Shown here piece after piece: positions 37,478 through 45,600 of a stretch of 64,000 nt of DNA. The stretch comes from PNNG01 sp046291695 (GTDB lineage: Bacteria > Bacteroidota > Bacteroidia > UBA7662), in NCBI GenBank assembly GCA_046291695.1, contig JBKBSO010000006.1:110261-174260 (forward strand), given 5' to 3'. The notes below the pieces were generated by a model. That model was given only the letters and a program-made list of their open reading frames with translations, did not search any database and was not told where the DNA came from. Both the position numbers and the translations under genes were made by a program. Numbering within the stretch: position 1 is the first letter of the stretch; each line of letters starts with the position of its first letter.

Positions 37478-37710
37478 CTGTTATATTGGTATTTTGGTAG
37501 TTATGGTTGTTTAAAATGTTTTGATGTTTTGATGTTTTTTTTGAATCTGACCAAATTAAAAGATTCGCAGGACATTGAATAATTTAACCTTCTTTTTTTT
37601 TTAAATATTTCCCTTAACAAAAGAAAGTTTGGTTTGCTCGGCTGATTTACTGTGGAAATCTTTGCGCATTGCTTTTGACTGAACATGCTTATGTTTGCTG
37701 CTTCAGTATC
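37478..37710. promoter_or_regulatory. Divergent promoter region between ligase and esterase genes
   Basis: A 233-base AT-rich gap between divergent starts. It contains two tandem copies of TGTTTTGA (37518-37540 region) and a TTAATTTG (minus strand, near 37550), one mismatch from the -7 consensus, likely for the ATP-grasp gene. Confidence 0.4.
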
Positions 37711-38529
37711 GTGGAATTACCTGATTCATTGATAGCCCAAGCCAAATTAGATGGCAATAATGCCTTCGAAACGGTGGTGATGAGATCGCCTATTCTCAAG
37801 CGGAAGGTTACCCTTTCCCTTTACCAGTCAGCACCCCATGCAACCGAGTATGCTTTACTTTTACTAAACGATGGGCAGGATGCTGAAGCTATGAAGCTAG
37901 ATAAGCTCTTACATCGGGTTAAAGACGATATTCAACCCCTGATGGTAGTAGCTATACATGCGGGAGATCGGTTAAGTGAATATGGAGTTGCTGGTATGCC
38001 CGATTACAAAAACCGAGGAGCCGAAGCTCAAACCTATGCATTATTCGTAGTGCAAGAACTTTTACCATGGATTGAATCGAGGTTCCCAATTAGCAAAAAT
38101 CCGGAAAGAAGGGCTTTTGCCGGTTTTTCGCTCGGCGGCCTATCGGCTTTTGATCAGGTTTGGAACCGCCCCGATCTTTTTAGTCGTTGTGGTGTGTTTT
38201 CGGGTTCGTTCTGGTGGCGCTCAAAAGCCCTCGACGCAGGCTATACCGATGCAGACCGTATCGCGCATCAGCTTGTACGTATGGGGAAATACCGGGCTGG
38301 GATGCGGTTTTGGTTTCAGGCGGGTACCGCCGACGAAAGTTGTGACAGAAATAATAATGGCGTTATCGACGCTATTGATGATACCCTCGACCTTATCACG
38401 GAGTTAATTATGAAAGGTTACAAGCTAAAATCCGATGTGGTTTATTATGAAGTAGCAGGTGGTAAACATGATATTCAAACCTGGACAAAGGTCTTTCCGG
38501 TATTCTTAAAGTGGGCTTTTAAAAAGTAG
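37711..38529 (+). CDS. Alpha/beta-hydrolase esterase (enterochelin esterase-like)
   Basis: The 272-residue esterase-D-fold hydrolase starts at GTG 37711 (MELPDSL); the TTG at 37669 would add 14 unlikely residues. The nucleophile elbow is GFSLGG (Ser about 140) and the catalytic His is in GGKHD (about 253). The segment at 212-223 (DRNNNGVIDAID) is a full EF-hand-type Ca2+ loop inserted before the final strands. No signal peptide, so cytoplasmic. It is divergent from the amide-ligase genes and 3 bases upstream of a DUF3078 gene. Could release the amide/peptide product or an ester intermediate. Confidence 0.8.
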   Translation: MELPDSLIAQAKLDGNNAFETVVMRSPILKRKVTLSLYQSAPHATEYALLLLNDGQDAEAMKLDKLLHRVKDDIQPLMVVAIHAGDRLSEYGVAGMPDYKNRGAEAQTYALFVVQELLPWIESRFPISKNPERRAFAGFSLGGLSAFDQVWNRPDLFSRCGVFSGSFWWRSKALDAGYTDADRIAHQLVRMGKYRAGMRFWFQAGTADESCDRNNNGVIDAIDDTLDLITELIMKGYKLKSDVVYYEVAGGKHDIQTWTKVFPVFLKWAFKK

Positions 38530-38532
38530 ATC

Positions 38533-39414
38533 ATGAAAATTGTGCTGTTATTGCTGTTTTTACCCCTCGGATTATTAGCTCAGGAGGGGGCTCAAGCCGA
38601 TACTTCCGCACCAATGGCTGCAGAATCTCCATGGAAAAGAAAGCTTGAAGTTGGTTTTAATATCAATCAGGCCAGTTTCACTTCTAACTGGACTGGTGGG
38701 GGAACTAACAACTTTGCTTTAGGCAGTTTGGTGAATGGAAGTTTAAAGTATAAAAAGGAAAAATTCAGCTGGAATAATGATTTACAGCTGCAATACGGTT
38801 TTCAAAAAAATGAAGGCCAAAGTGAACGCAAAACACAGGATCTCGTTTTTCTTGACTCGAAGGCCGGCTATGATTTAGGAAATAAAATGAATGCTTTTGG
38901 TGCTGCAAACTTTGTGTCGCAGTTCGCTCCGGGCCGTAACTTTGGTCGTGATGCTGCCGGTGATGAAACCAGTACGGTTATTTCTCGATGGATGGCTCCT
39001 GGATACCTCACACAGTCGTTGGGTATTCAGTACAAGCCAGTTGATTATTTTATGCTGCGCTTTGGTGCCTTGGCGCTGCGGCAAACCTTTGTGCTTGATC
39101 CTGTTTTAAGTGCTGCAGGGGCATTTGGGGTAGATAGCGGGCGTAATATCAATGTTGATTTTGGTTACCAGTTAGTTGCCAATTTCGATAAAAACCTTAC
39201 CAAAACTGTAAATCTGAAAATCAGATACTTATCGTTTGGAGACTACACCAATTTTTCGAATACAAACCATCGTGTTGATTTAATTGCTTCGGCAAGAATT
39301 ACCAAATACATCAACACCAATTTTACAGCGGTGATGCTTTATGATCGTGATCAGGATTTGGCAGTACAATGGAGTCAGGTTTTAGCAGTAGGATTGCTAT
39401 TTCAGTTTCCGTAA
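38533..39414 (+). CDS. DUF3078 family outer-membrane protein
   Basis: The 293-residue exported protein has a signal peptide cut after GLLA, before Gln. It has the DUF3078 signature (GFNINQASFTSNWTGGGTNNFALGSLVNGSLKYKKEKFSWNNDLQLQYGF) and ends with amphipathic strands (LLFQFP), consistent with an outer-membrane barrel. DUF3078 is restricted largely to Bacteroidota and has no known function. It starts 3 bases after the esterase stop, so the two are cotranscribed. Confidence 0.88.
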   Translation: MKIVLLLLFLPLGLLAQEGAQADTSAPMAAESPWKRKLEVGFNINQASFTSNWTGGGTNNFALGSLVNGSLKYKKEKFSWNNDLQLQYGFQKNEGQSERKTQDLVFLDSKAGYDLGNKMNAFGAANFVSQFAPGRNFGRDAAGDETSTVISRWMAPGYLTQSLGIQYKPVDYFMLRFGALALRQTFVLDPVLSAAGAFGVDSGRNINVDFGYQLVANFDKNLTKTVNLKIRYLSFGDYTNFSNTNHRVDLIASARITKYINTNFTAVMLYDRDQDLAVQWSQVLAVGLLFQFP

Positions 39415-39514
39415 TCACAAACGATAGCTTTTCGAAATTTTGTGTCAATATGGCATAGTTTGTCATCGTGGCAATAAACTTGCGCCTTTTGGTTGTAATC
39501 AACAATTTTAGAGA

Positions 39515-40084
39515 ATGAGCAAAGAACATGAGGATGTAAAGGCATCAGAAAGCCCAAATGCTGCCGAAACGTCAGCCAATAAGCAGAGCGAAAGCAACAA
39601 TATGTCAGATGATAGCAGCACTATTAATGAAGTAGATGAGCTGGAGCGTTTAAAGTCAGAACTGGAAGAAATCCAGCAGAAGTACCTGTATTTACTCTCG
39701 GAATTTGAGAATTTTAAACGTCGTAATGCCCGCGAGCGCATCGACTTGTTTAAAACAGCGTCAAAGGACTTGATGCTTGAACTGCTGCCCGTTATGGACG
39801 ACTTTGAGCGTGGATTGCAGGCTATGGAAGTTGCTCAAGATGTTTCGGCAGTAAAAACCGGTGTAGAGTTGGTGTACAATAAGTTTAAGCATGTACTTAC
39901 AAATAAAGGCCTGCAGGCCATTGAGTCAGTAGGTGCCGATTTTGACACAGAGTTGCATGAGGCCATTTCGCAGGCTGCAGTGGCCGATGAAGCAGCAAAA
40001 AATAAAATAGTTGCAGAGGTGGAGAAGGGATACCGGTTAAACGATCAGGTAATTCGCTATGCCAAAGTGATCGTAGGAGTATAA
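39515..40084 (+). CDS. grpE: Nucleotide exchange factor GrpE
   Basis: The 189-residue exchange factor exchanges ADP on DnaK. An acidic disordered start (about 1-40) is followed by a long coiled coil (ELERLKSELEEIQQKYLYLLSEFENFKRRNARERID), then DLMLELLPVMDDFERGLQ and the beta-wing at the end (VEKGYRLNDQVIRYAKVIVG). It is one base upstream of dnaJ in an operon. A CIRCE-like heat-shock operator is not visible upstream. Confidence 0.95.
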   Translation: MSKEHEDVKASESPNAAETSANKQSESNNMSDDSSTINEVDELERLKSELEEIQQKYLYLLSEFENFKRRNARERIDLFKTASKDLMLELLPVMDDFERGLQAMEVAQDVSAVKTGVELVYNKFKHVLTNKGLQAIESVGADFDTELHEAISQAAVADEAAKNKIVAEVEKGYRLNDQVIRYAKVIVGV

Positions 40085-40085
40085 A

Positions 40086-41213
40086 ATGAGTAAGCGCGAT
40101 TATTACGAAGTGCTGGGTGTTGACCGCAATGCCACAGATGATGAGCTGAAAAAAGCCTACCGCAAAGCGGCCATCAAGTTTCACCCCGATAAAAACCCTG
40201 GGGACGCGACTGCCGAAGAAAAGTTCAAAGAAGCAGCTGAGGCCTACGAGGTGTTGAGCAATCCTGATAAGCGTGCCCGCTACGATCGGTTTGGTCATCA
40301 GGGCGTGAACCAAGGGCCTGGAGGGGGCGGTGGCTTTAGCATGGATGATATTTTTAGCCAGTTTGGTGATATTTTTGGTGATGGGTCTCCTTTCGAAAGC
40401 TTTTTTGGCGGAAATCGTGGAGGAGGTGGTAGGGCACGTGCCAATCGGGGGACTAATTTGCGCATACGTGTTAAGTTGAGCCTCGAAGAAATAGCCAATG
40501 GCGTAGAAAAGAAGATAAAAGTAACTAAAGCGGTTGCTGCAGAAGGTGTAACTTATAAAACTTGTGCTACTTGCGGAGGTGCAGGCCAAGTTAGCCGCAT
40601 TACCAATACTATTTTAGGTCAAATGCGTACCACCAGTACGTGTCCCCATTGTGAAGGGTCGGGGCAAATAGTCGACCGTCGGCCGGCTGGTGTTGATCCG
40701 GATGGATTAACTCGCCGCGAGGAGGTGATCAGTATCAATATTCCAGCGGGTGTTGCCGAAGGCATGCAGCTCACGGTAAGTGGTAAAGGTAACGCTGGCC
40801 GTAATGGTGGACCAGCAGGCGATTTGATTGTGCTGGTGGAAGAAGAATCGCATGAACATTTTAAGCGTGACGGCAACAACATTCTGTTTGATTTGGATAT
40901 CAGTTTTGTGGATGCTGCCTTGGGCGCACAAATAGATGTGCCTACCCTCGACGGCAAGGCACGTATAAAACTAGAAGCAGGTACCCAGCCCGGAAAGCTG
41001 TTACGATTAAAAGGTAAGGGATTGCCTAGTGTGAATAGTTATGGCCGAGGCGATTTAATAATCTACGTAAATGTATATGTGCCTACCCGATTGGGTCGTG
41101 AAGAGCGCGAAACCCTCGAAAATTTACGTACGGCCGAAAACTTTCAGCCGGGTGCCGATAATGCAAAAAAATCGAGCTTTTTCGATCGTATGCGCGATTT
41201 TTTTAATGAATAA
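40086..41213 (+). CDS. dnaJ: Chaperone DnaJ with only two zinc-finger motifs
   Basis: The 375-residue co-chaperone has a J-domain (1-70, HPD motif in FHPDKNP), a Gly/Phe region (about 75-115), the Cys-rich domain and two beta-sandwich client domains. The Cys-rich domain has only two CxxCxGxG motifs (CATCGGAG and CPHCEGSG) instead of four; these correspond to motifs 2 and 3 of E. coli DnaJ, which form zinc site II. Zinc site I (motifs 1 and 4) is replaced by short non-Cys loops. It is coupled to grpE and followed by a strong terminator. Confidence 0.93.
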   Translation: MSKRDYYEVLGVDRNATDDELKKAYRKAAIKFHPDKNPGDATAEEKFKEAAEAYEVLSNPDKRARYDRFGHQGVNQGPGGGGGFSMDDIFSQFGDIFGDGSPFESFFGGNRGGGGRARANRGTNLRIRVKLSLEEIANGVEKKIKVTKAVAAEGVTYKTCATCGGAGQVSRITNTILGQMRTTSTCPHCEGSGQIVDRRPAGVDPDGLTRREEVISINIPAGVAEGMQLTVSGKGNAGRNGGPAGDLIVLVEEESHEHFKRDGNNILFDLDISFVDAALGAQIDVPTLDGKARIKLEAGTQPGKLLRLKGKGLPSVNSYGRGDLIIYVNVYVPTRLGREERETLENLRTAENFQPGADNAKKSSFFDRMRDFFNE

Positions 41214-41230
41214 GACCTGTTAAATGGAAT

Positions 41231-41256
41231 AAAAGAGGCCCTTCGGGGCCTCTTTT
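41231..41256. terminator. Bidirectional terminator between dnaJ and the CoA-transferase gene
   Basis: A 10-base stem AAAAGAGGCC / GGCCTCTTTT with a 6-base CTTCGG loop, then more T on the plus strand. It works for both convergent genes and just overlaps the stop codon of the CoA-transferase. Confidence 0.9.
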
Positions 41257-42526
41257 ATTTTCCAAACCGTTCGAAAGCGGCGCGATCGAGCGCTTCACGG
41301 TGGTTGGGATGTGCAATGCTGATGAGGGCTTTTGCACGTTGAAGGAGGTTTTTGCCGTACAAATCAACCGAACCCCATTCTGTAGCTATGTAATGCACGT
41401 GGGCCCTGGTGGTTACTACACCAGCCCCTTCCTTGAGTACAGGGACAATTTTGCTCAAGCCCTTATTGGTTTGCGAAGGCAAGGCAATAATGGGTTTTCC
41501 ACCTTCGGAAAGTGAGGCCCCACGAATAAAATCCATTTGTCCACCTACACCCGAATACATTTTGGTGCCGATGGAGTCGGCACATACCTGGCCGGTAAGA
41601 TCGATTTCAACGGCTGAATTTATGGCGGTAACCTTGGGGTTACGTCGAATGACCGCTGTGTCGTTTACGTACTGTACGTCTAACATCATGAGTTGGGGAT
41701 TATCGTGCATAAAGTCGTACAGCTTTTGGCTCCCCATGGCAAAGGTGCTTACAATTTTACCTGGGTGAATGCGCTTATTGGCACCATTAACCACACCACT
41801 TTCGATGAGCGGAAGTACCCCATCGCTAAACATTTCGGTATGTATGCCCAAGTTTTTATGATTGCCTAAAAAGCTCAACGCGGCATTAGGAATGCCTCCG
41901 ATACCCATTTGAAGCGTAGCACCATCTTCTACCAAGCCAGCCACATGCCGGCCAATGGCGGTTTCGATTTCGTCGGGTGCGCCCGGCTCATGCGAGGGCA
42001 AAGGTTCATCTAGCTCGATGCAGGCTGCAAATTTGCTCACATGAATCAGGCCGTCGCCGTGGGTACGAGGCATTTGTTTGTTGATTTGAGCAATGACCAC
42101 CCTTGCTTTTTCTACGGCTGCAGGAGCTGCATCTACCGACGTGCCCATAGAACAGAAACCATGACGATCGGGTGGGGAAACTTGCAGCATGACCACATCC
42201 ACAGGCAAAATATTGCGACGAAACAGGAGAGGAATCTCACTCAGAAATACAGGAATGTATTGGGCATGACCTGCTTGGACCGCTTTGCGGATGTTTGCGC
42301 CTATAAAAAAAGCGCTAACCTTAAAACTTTCGGCATATTCAGGCTCTGCGTAGGGTGCTAAACCTTCGGTGTGCAGGTGGTAGAGTTCCACATTCCTAAG
42401 TTCCGATGCCCGCTTGGTGAGCGCATTTACCAGGTATTGCGGCGTGGCTACGGCTCCGTGGATAAATACGTGGTCGTTGGATTGAATCAGTTTTACAGCT
42501 TCTGCTGCCGTTGATACAAGCTTCAT
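41255..42526 (-). CDS. Acetyl-CoA hydrolase/CoA-transferase family protein
   Basis: The 423-residue CoA-transferase starts at ATG 42526 (MKLVSTAAEAVKLI); the ATG at 42553 falls in the promoter box. The blocks DHVFIHGAVATPQ, MLQVSPPDRHGFCSMGTSVDAA, the catalytic-Glu region (IHTEMFSDG) and GVGGQMDFIRGASLSEGGKPIIALPS match the 4-hydroxybutyrate CoA-transferase/acetyl-CoA hydrolase group (Cat1-Cat2 like). It would move CoA between short acyl groups. A palindrome overlaps its promoter (42557-42572). Confidence 0.9.
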   Translation of the reverse strand: MKLVSTAAEAVKLIQSNDHVFIHGAVATPQYLVNALTKRASELRNVELYHLHTEGLAPYAEPEYAESFKVSAFFIGANIRKAVQAGHAQYIPVFLSEIPLLFRRNILPVDVVMLQVSPPDRHGFCSMGTSVDAAPAAVEKARVVIAQINKQMPRTHGDGLIHVSKFAACIELDEPLPSHEPGAPDEIETAIGRHVAGLVEDGATLQMGIGGIPNAALSFLGNHKNLGIHTEMFSDGVLPLIESGVVNGANKRIHPGKIVSTFAMGSQKLYDFMHDNPQLMMLDVQYVNDTAVIRRNPKVTAINSAVEIDLTGQVCADSIGTKMYSGVGGQMDFIRGASLSEGGKPIIALPSQTNKGLSKIVPVLKEGAGVVTTRAHVHYIATEWGSVDLYGKNLLQRAKALISIAHPNHREALDRAAFERFGK

Positions 42527-42550
42527 ATGGGATGTTTGAGGTTGATGGCA

Positions 42551-42558
42551 CAAAAATA
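42551..42558 (-). promoter_or_regulatory. -7 promoter box for the CoA-transferase gene
   Basis: TATTTTTG on the minus strand, 24 bases before the start. It overlaps a TAGAC-N6-GTCTA inverted repeat at 42557-42572, a possible operator. Confidence 0.5.
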
Positions 42559-42572
42559 GACAAAATAGTCTA
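42557..42572. promoter_or_regulatory. Inverted repeat overlapping the CoA-transferase promoter
   Basis: TAGAC-AAAATA-GTCTA, 5-base arms with a 6-base centre, covering the start of the -7 element on the minus strand. A repressor could sit here. The regulator is unknown. Confidence 0.35.
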
Positions 42573-42635
42573 AAATTAAGTTGTTCACGCTAAATATTGT
42601 TGAAAAGTTGAACCGGGGGAGCGGTTAAAGCTTTG

Positions 42636-42643
42636 TAAATTTG
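42636..42643 (+). promoter_or_regulatory. -7 promoter box for dnaE
   Basis: TAAATTTG, full match, 17 bases before the dnaE start codon. A TTG at 42608-42610 is a possible -33 with a long 25-base spacer. Confidence 0.5.
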
Positions 42644-42660
42644 AAGTTCAGCCCGGATAT

Positions 42661-45600
42661 ATGTATTTGATATTTGACACCGAGACCACCGGCTTGCCAC
42701 GCGATTATAATGCGCCGGTTACCGATACTGATAACTGGCCTCGTATGGTGCAGATGGCCTGGCAATTGCACGATGAAAAGGGGCAATTGTTAGAAGTGAA
42801 GAACTTTATTGTTCAGCCTGAGGGATATACCATTCCTTTTAACGCGGTAAAAGTTCACAAAATAAGCACCGAACGCGCTATGGCCGAAGGGGTTCCACTC
42901 GATTTTGTACTCCATGAGCTGAATCGGGTGCTTCAAACTACCACCCATATTGCCGGACATAATATCGGTTTTGACATTAGTGTGGTCGGGGCAGAGTTTG
43001 TAAGAAAAGGCATAGAAACCCATTTGCTGCAACTTGCTTCTGTAGATACTAAAGATGAATCGACGGATTATTGTGCATTAGCAGGGGGTAAAGGCGGGAA
43101 ATTCAAATGGCCAACCTTAACAGAGTTACATCAGAAACTTTTTGGTGAACCATTTAATGAGGCGCACAACGCTTCGGCCGACGTAGAGGCTACCGCACGT
43201 TGTTTCCTCGAACTCATCCGTTTGGGAGTGATTTCTGCAACAAGGGTAGGGCTCGAAGGGGATAAACTGGCGGAATACCAATCGGCAAATCCATCAGTAA
43301 TCGATGCCATTGGGCTAAATACTCAGCCGTATAAGCCACTTTCTGATCAAGCAGAACAGACTTCTGATGCGCTTCAAATACCGAGTGAAGTGTTGGCCTC
43401 TGAAACAGATATCAGGGGTTTTGTGCATTTGCACTGTCATACGCAGTTTTCGCTCACGCCAGGGACCAGTGGGGTAGAAGATCTGGTAAATCATGCCAAA
43501 TCGGAAGGCAGTATGGCCATAGCCATGACCGATCATGGCAATTTATACGGAGCCTTCGCCTTTGTGAATGCCGCTTTTAAAGCGGGAGTTAAACCGATTA
43601 TTGGAGCCGAGTTTAATGTTTGTCGTGATATGCACGATAAAAAGAACAAGGACAACGGCTATGGAACCGTTTTTCTCGCTAAAAACAAAATAGGTTATCA
43701 CAATTTGGTAAAACTTGCTTCACACGCTTTTCTTGATGGGTACTATTACATGCCCAGAATCGATAAGGAGCTATTGGTGCAATACAAAGACGAACTTATT
43801 GTTACTACTGGAAGTTTGTACGGGGAGGTGCCTTCGCTCATTTTGAATGTCGGAGAAACGCAAGCCGAAGAAGCTTTTTTGTGGTGGAAAGAACAATTCG
43901 GAGAAAACTTCTATGTAGAATTACAGCGTCACGGACTTGAAGAAGAAGATCACGTGAATGAGATCTTATTGGGATGGGCGCAGAAATATGATGTAAAATA
44001 CATTGCAAGCAACAACACCTATTATACCACCACCGAAGATGCAGATACTCATGATACGCTCTTGTGCATTATCGACCAGGAAGTAAAGAGCACACCCATT
44101 GGCAAAGGGCGTGGATACCGCTTTGGGTTTGCCAACAACAAGTATTACTTACGCACACAACAAGAAATGGCGACACTCTTCGCCGACCTGCCAGAAGCGC
44201 TGAACAATACCGTGCTCATTGCCGATCAAATCGAAGCCTTTGAACTAAAACGCGAGGTGTTGTTACCGCGTTACGATATTCCTGAAGGCTTTGCCGATCA
44301 GGATGACTATTTACGCCACCTTACTTATGAAGGGGCCAAAAAGCGCTATGGAACTGTAAACCAGGAGATAAGTACCCGACTCGATTTTGAGCTCGAAACC
44401 ATTAAACGAACCGGCTATCCCGGATACTTTTTAATTGTACAGGATTTTACCACCAAAGCCCGCGAAATGGGAGTTTCGGTTGGCCCAGGCCGTGGTTCGG
44501 CAGCGGGTTCAGCCGTGGCTTATTGCATTGGGATCACCAATGTTGACCCCATCCATTACGACCTACTTTTCGAGAGGTTCTTGAACCCTGATCGCGTTAG
44601 TATGCCCGATATCGATATTGATTTCGATGACCGTGGACGATCTAAGGTAATGCGCTATGTGATAGATAAATACGGTGAAAAGCAGGTAGCACAGATCATT
44701 ACCTATGGCACCTTGGCAGCAAAATCGGCCATTAGGAATGCCGCTCGCGTACTCGAATTGCCCTTGGCAGAAGCCGATGTGCTGGCGAAGGCATTTCCCG
44801 AAGCCATTATCGGCATAAAGGCATTTAGCAAATCGCCCATGCGGAATTTGGTGTTTAAACCGCATTTGCTCGACGAGCATAAAAAAGACTTACAACCGGA
44901 AGAATATCAGGCAGCTCAGCAATTCTTGAAGATGGTGCAGGGCGATAATTTAACGGGAAGGGTGCTGCGACAGGCAGGTGCGCTAGAGGGGGCCATACGT
45001 ACCACGGGTACCCACGCCTGCGGCGTAATTATTACACCCGATGACATTACTAACTTTGTGCCTGTGAAATTGGCTCAGGATGCCGAAATCAAACTTGTTA
45101 CCCAGTTCGATAACGATGTGGCTGAATCAGCCGGACTGCTCAAAATGGACTTCCTGGGTCTGAGTACCCTCACCATCATCAACGACGCCATCGAAATTAT
45201 ACGTGAACGGCATGGCATTACCATAGACCCCGATGCCATCCCCCTCGATGATCCGAAGACTTACGAGCTATTCCAAAAGGGTGATACAGTTGGCATATTC
45301 CAGTACGAAAGTCCGGGTATGCAAAAGTATATGAAGGAACTCAAGCCCGACAAGTTCGATGACCTCATTGCCATGAACGCCCTTTACCGCCCTGGACCAC
45401 TGCAGTATATCCCGAACTTTATTGCGCGCAAGCATGGCCAGGAACCCATTAGCTACGACCTCGATGCCATGGAGGAATACCTCAAAGATACTTATGGCAT
45501 TACTGTGTATCAGGAACAGGTGATGTTGCTGAGTCAGAAACTGGCTGGATTTACCAAGGGCCAAGCCGACGAGCTGCGAAAGGCCATGGGTAAGAAGATC

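Noticed and set aside
39897..40589. 230-codon minus-strand frame opposite grpE and dnaJ
   Set aside because: It overlaps two certain genes completely and has no recognisable domain or proper start context.
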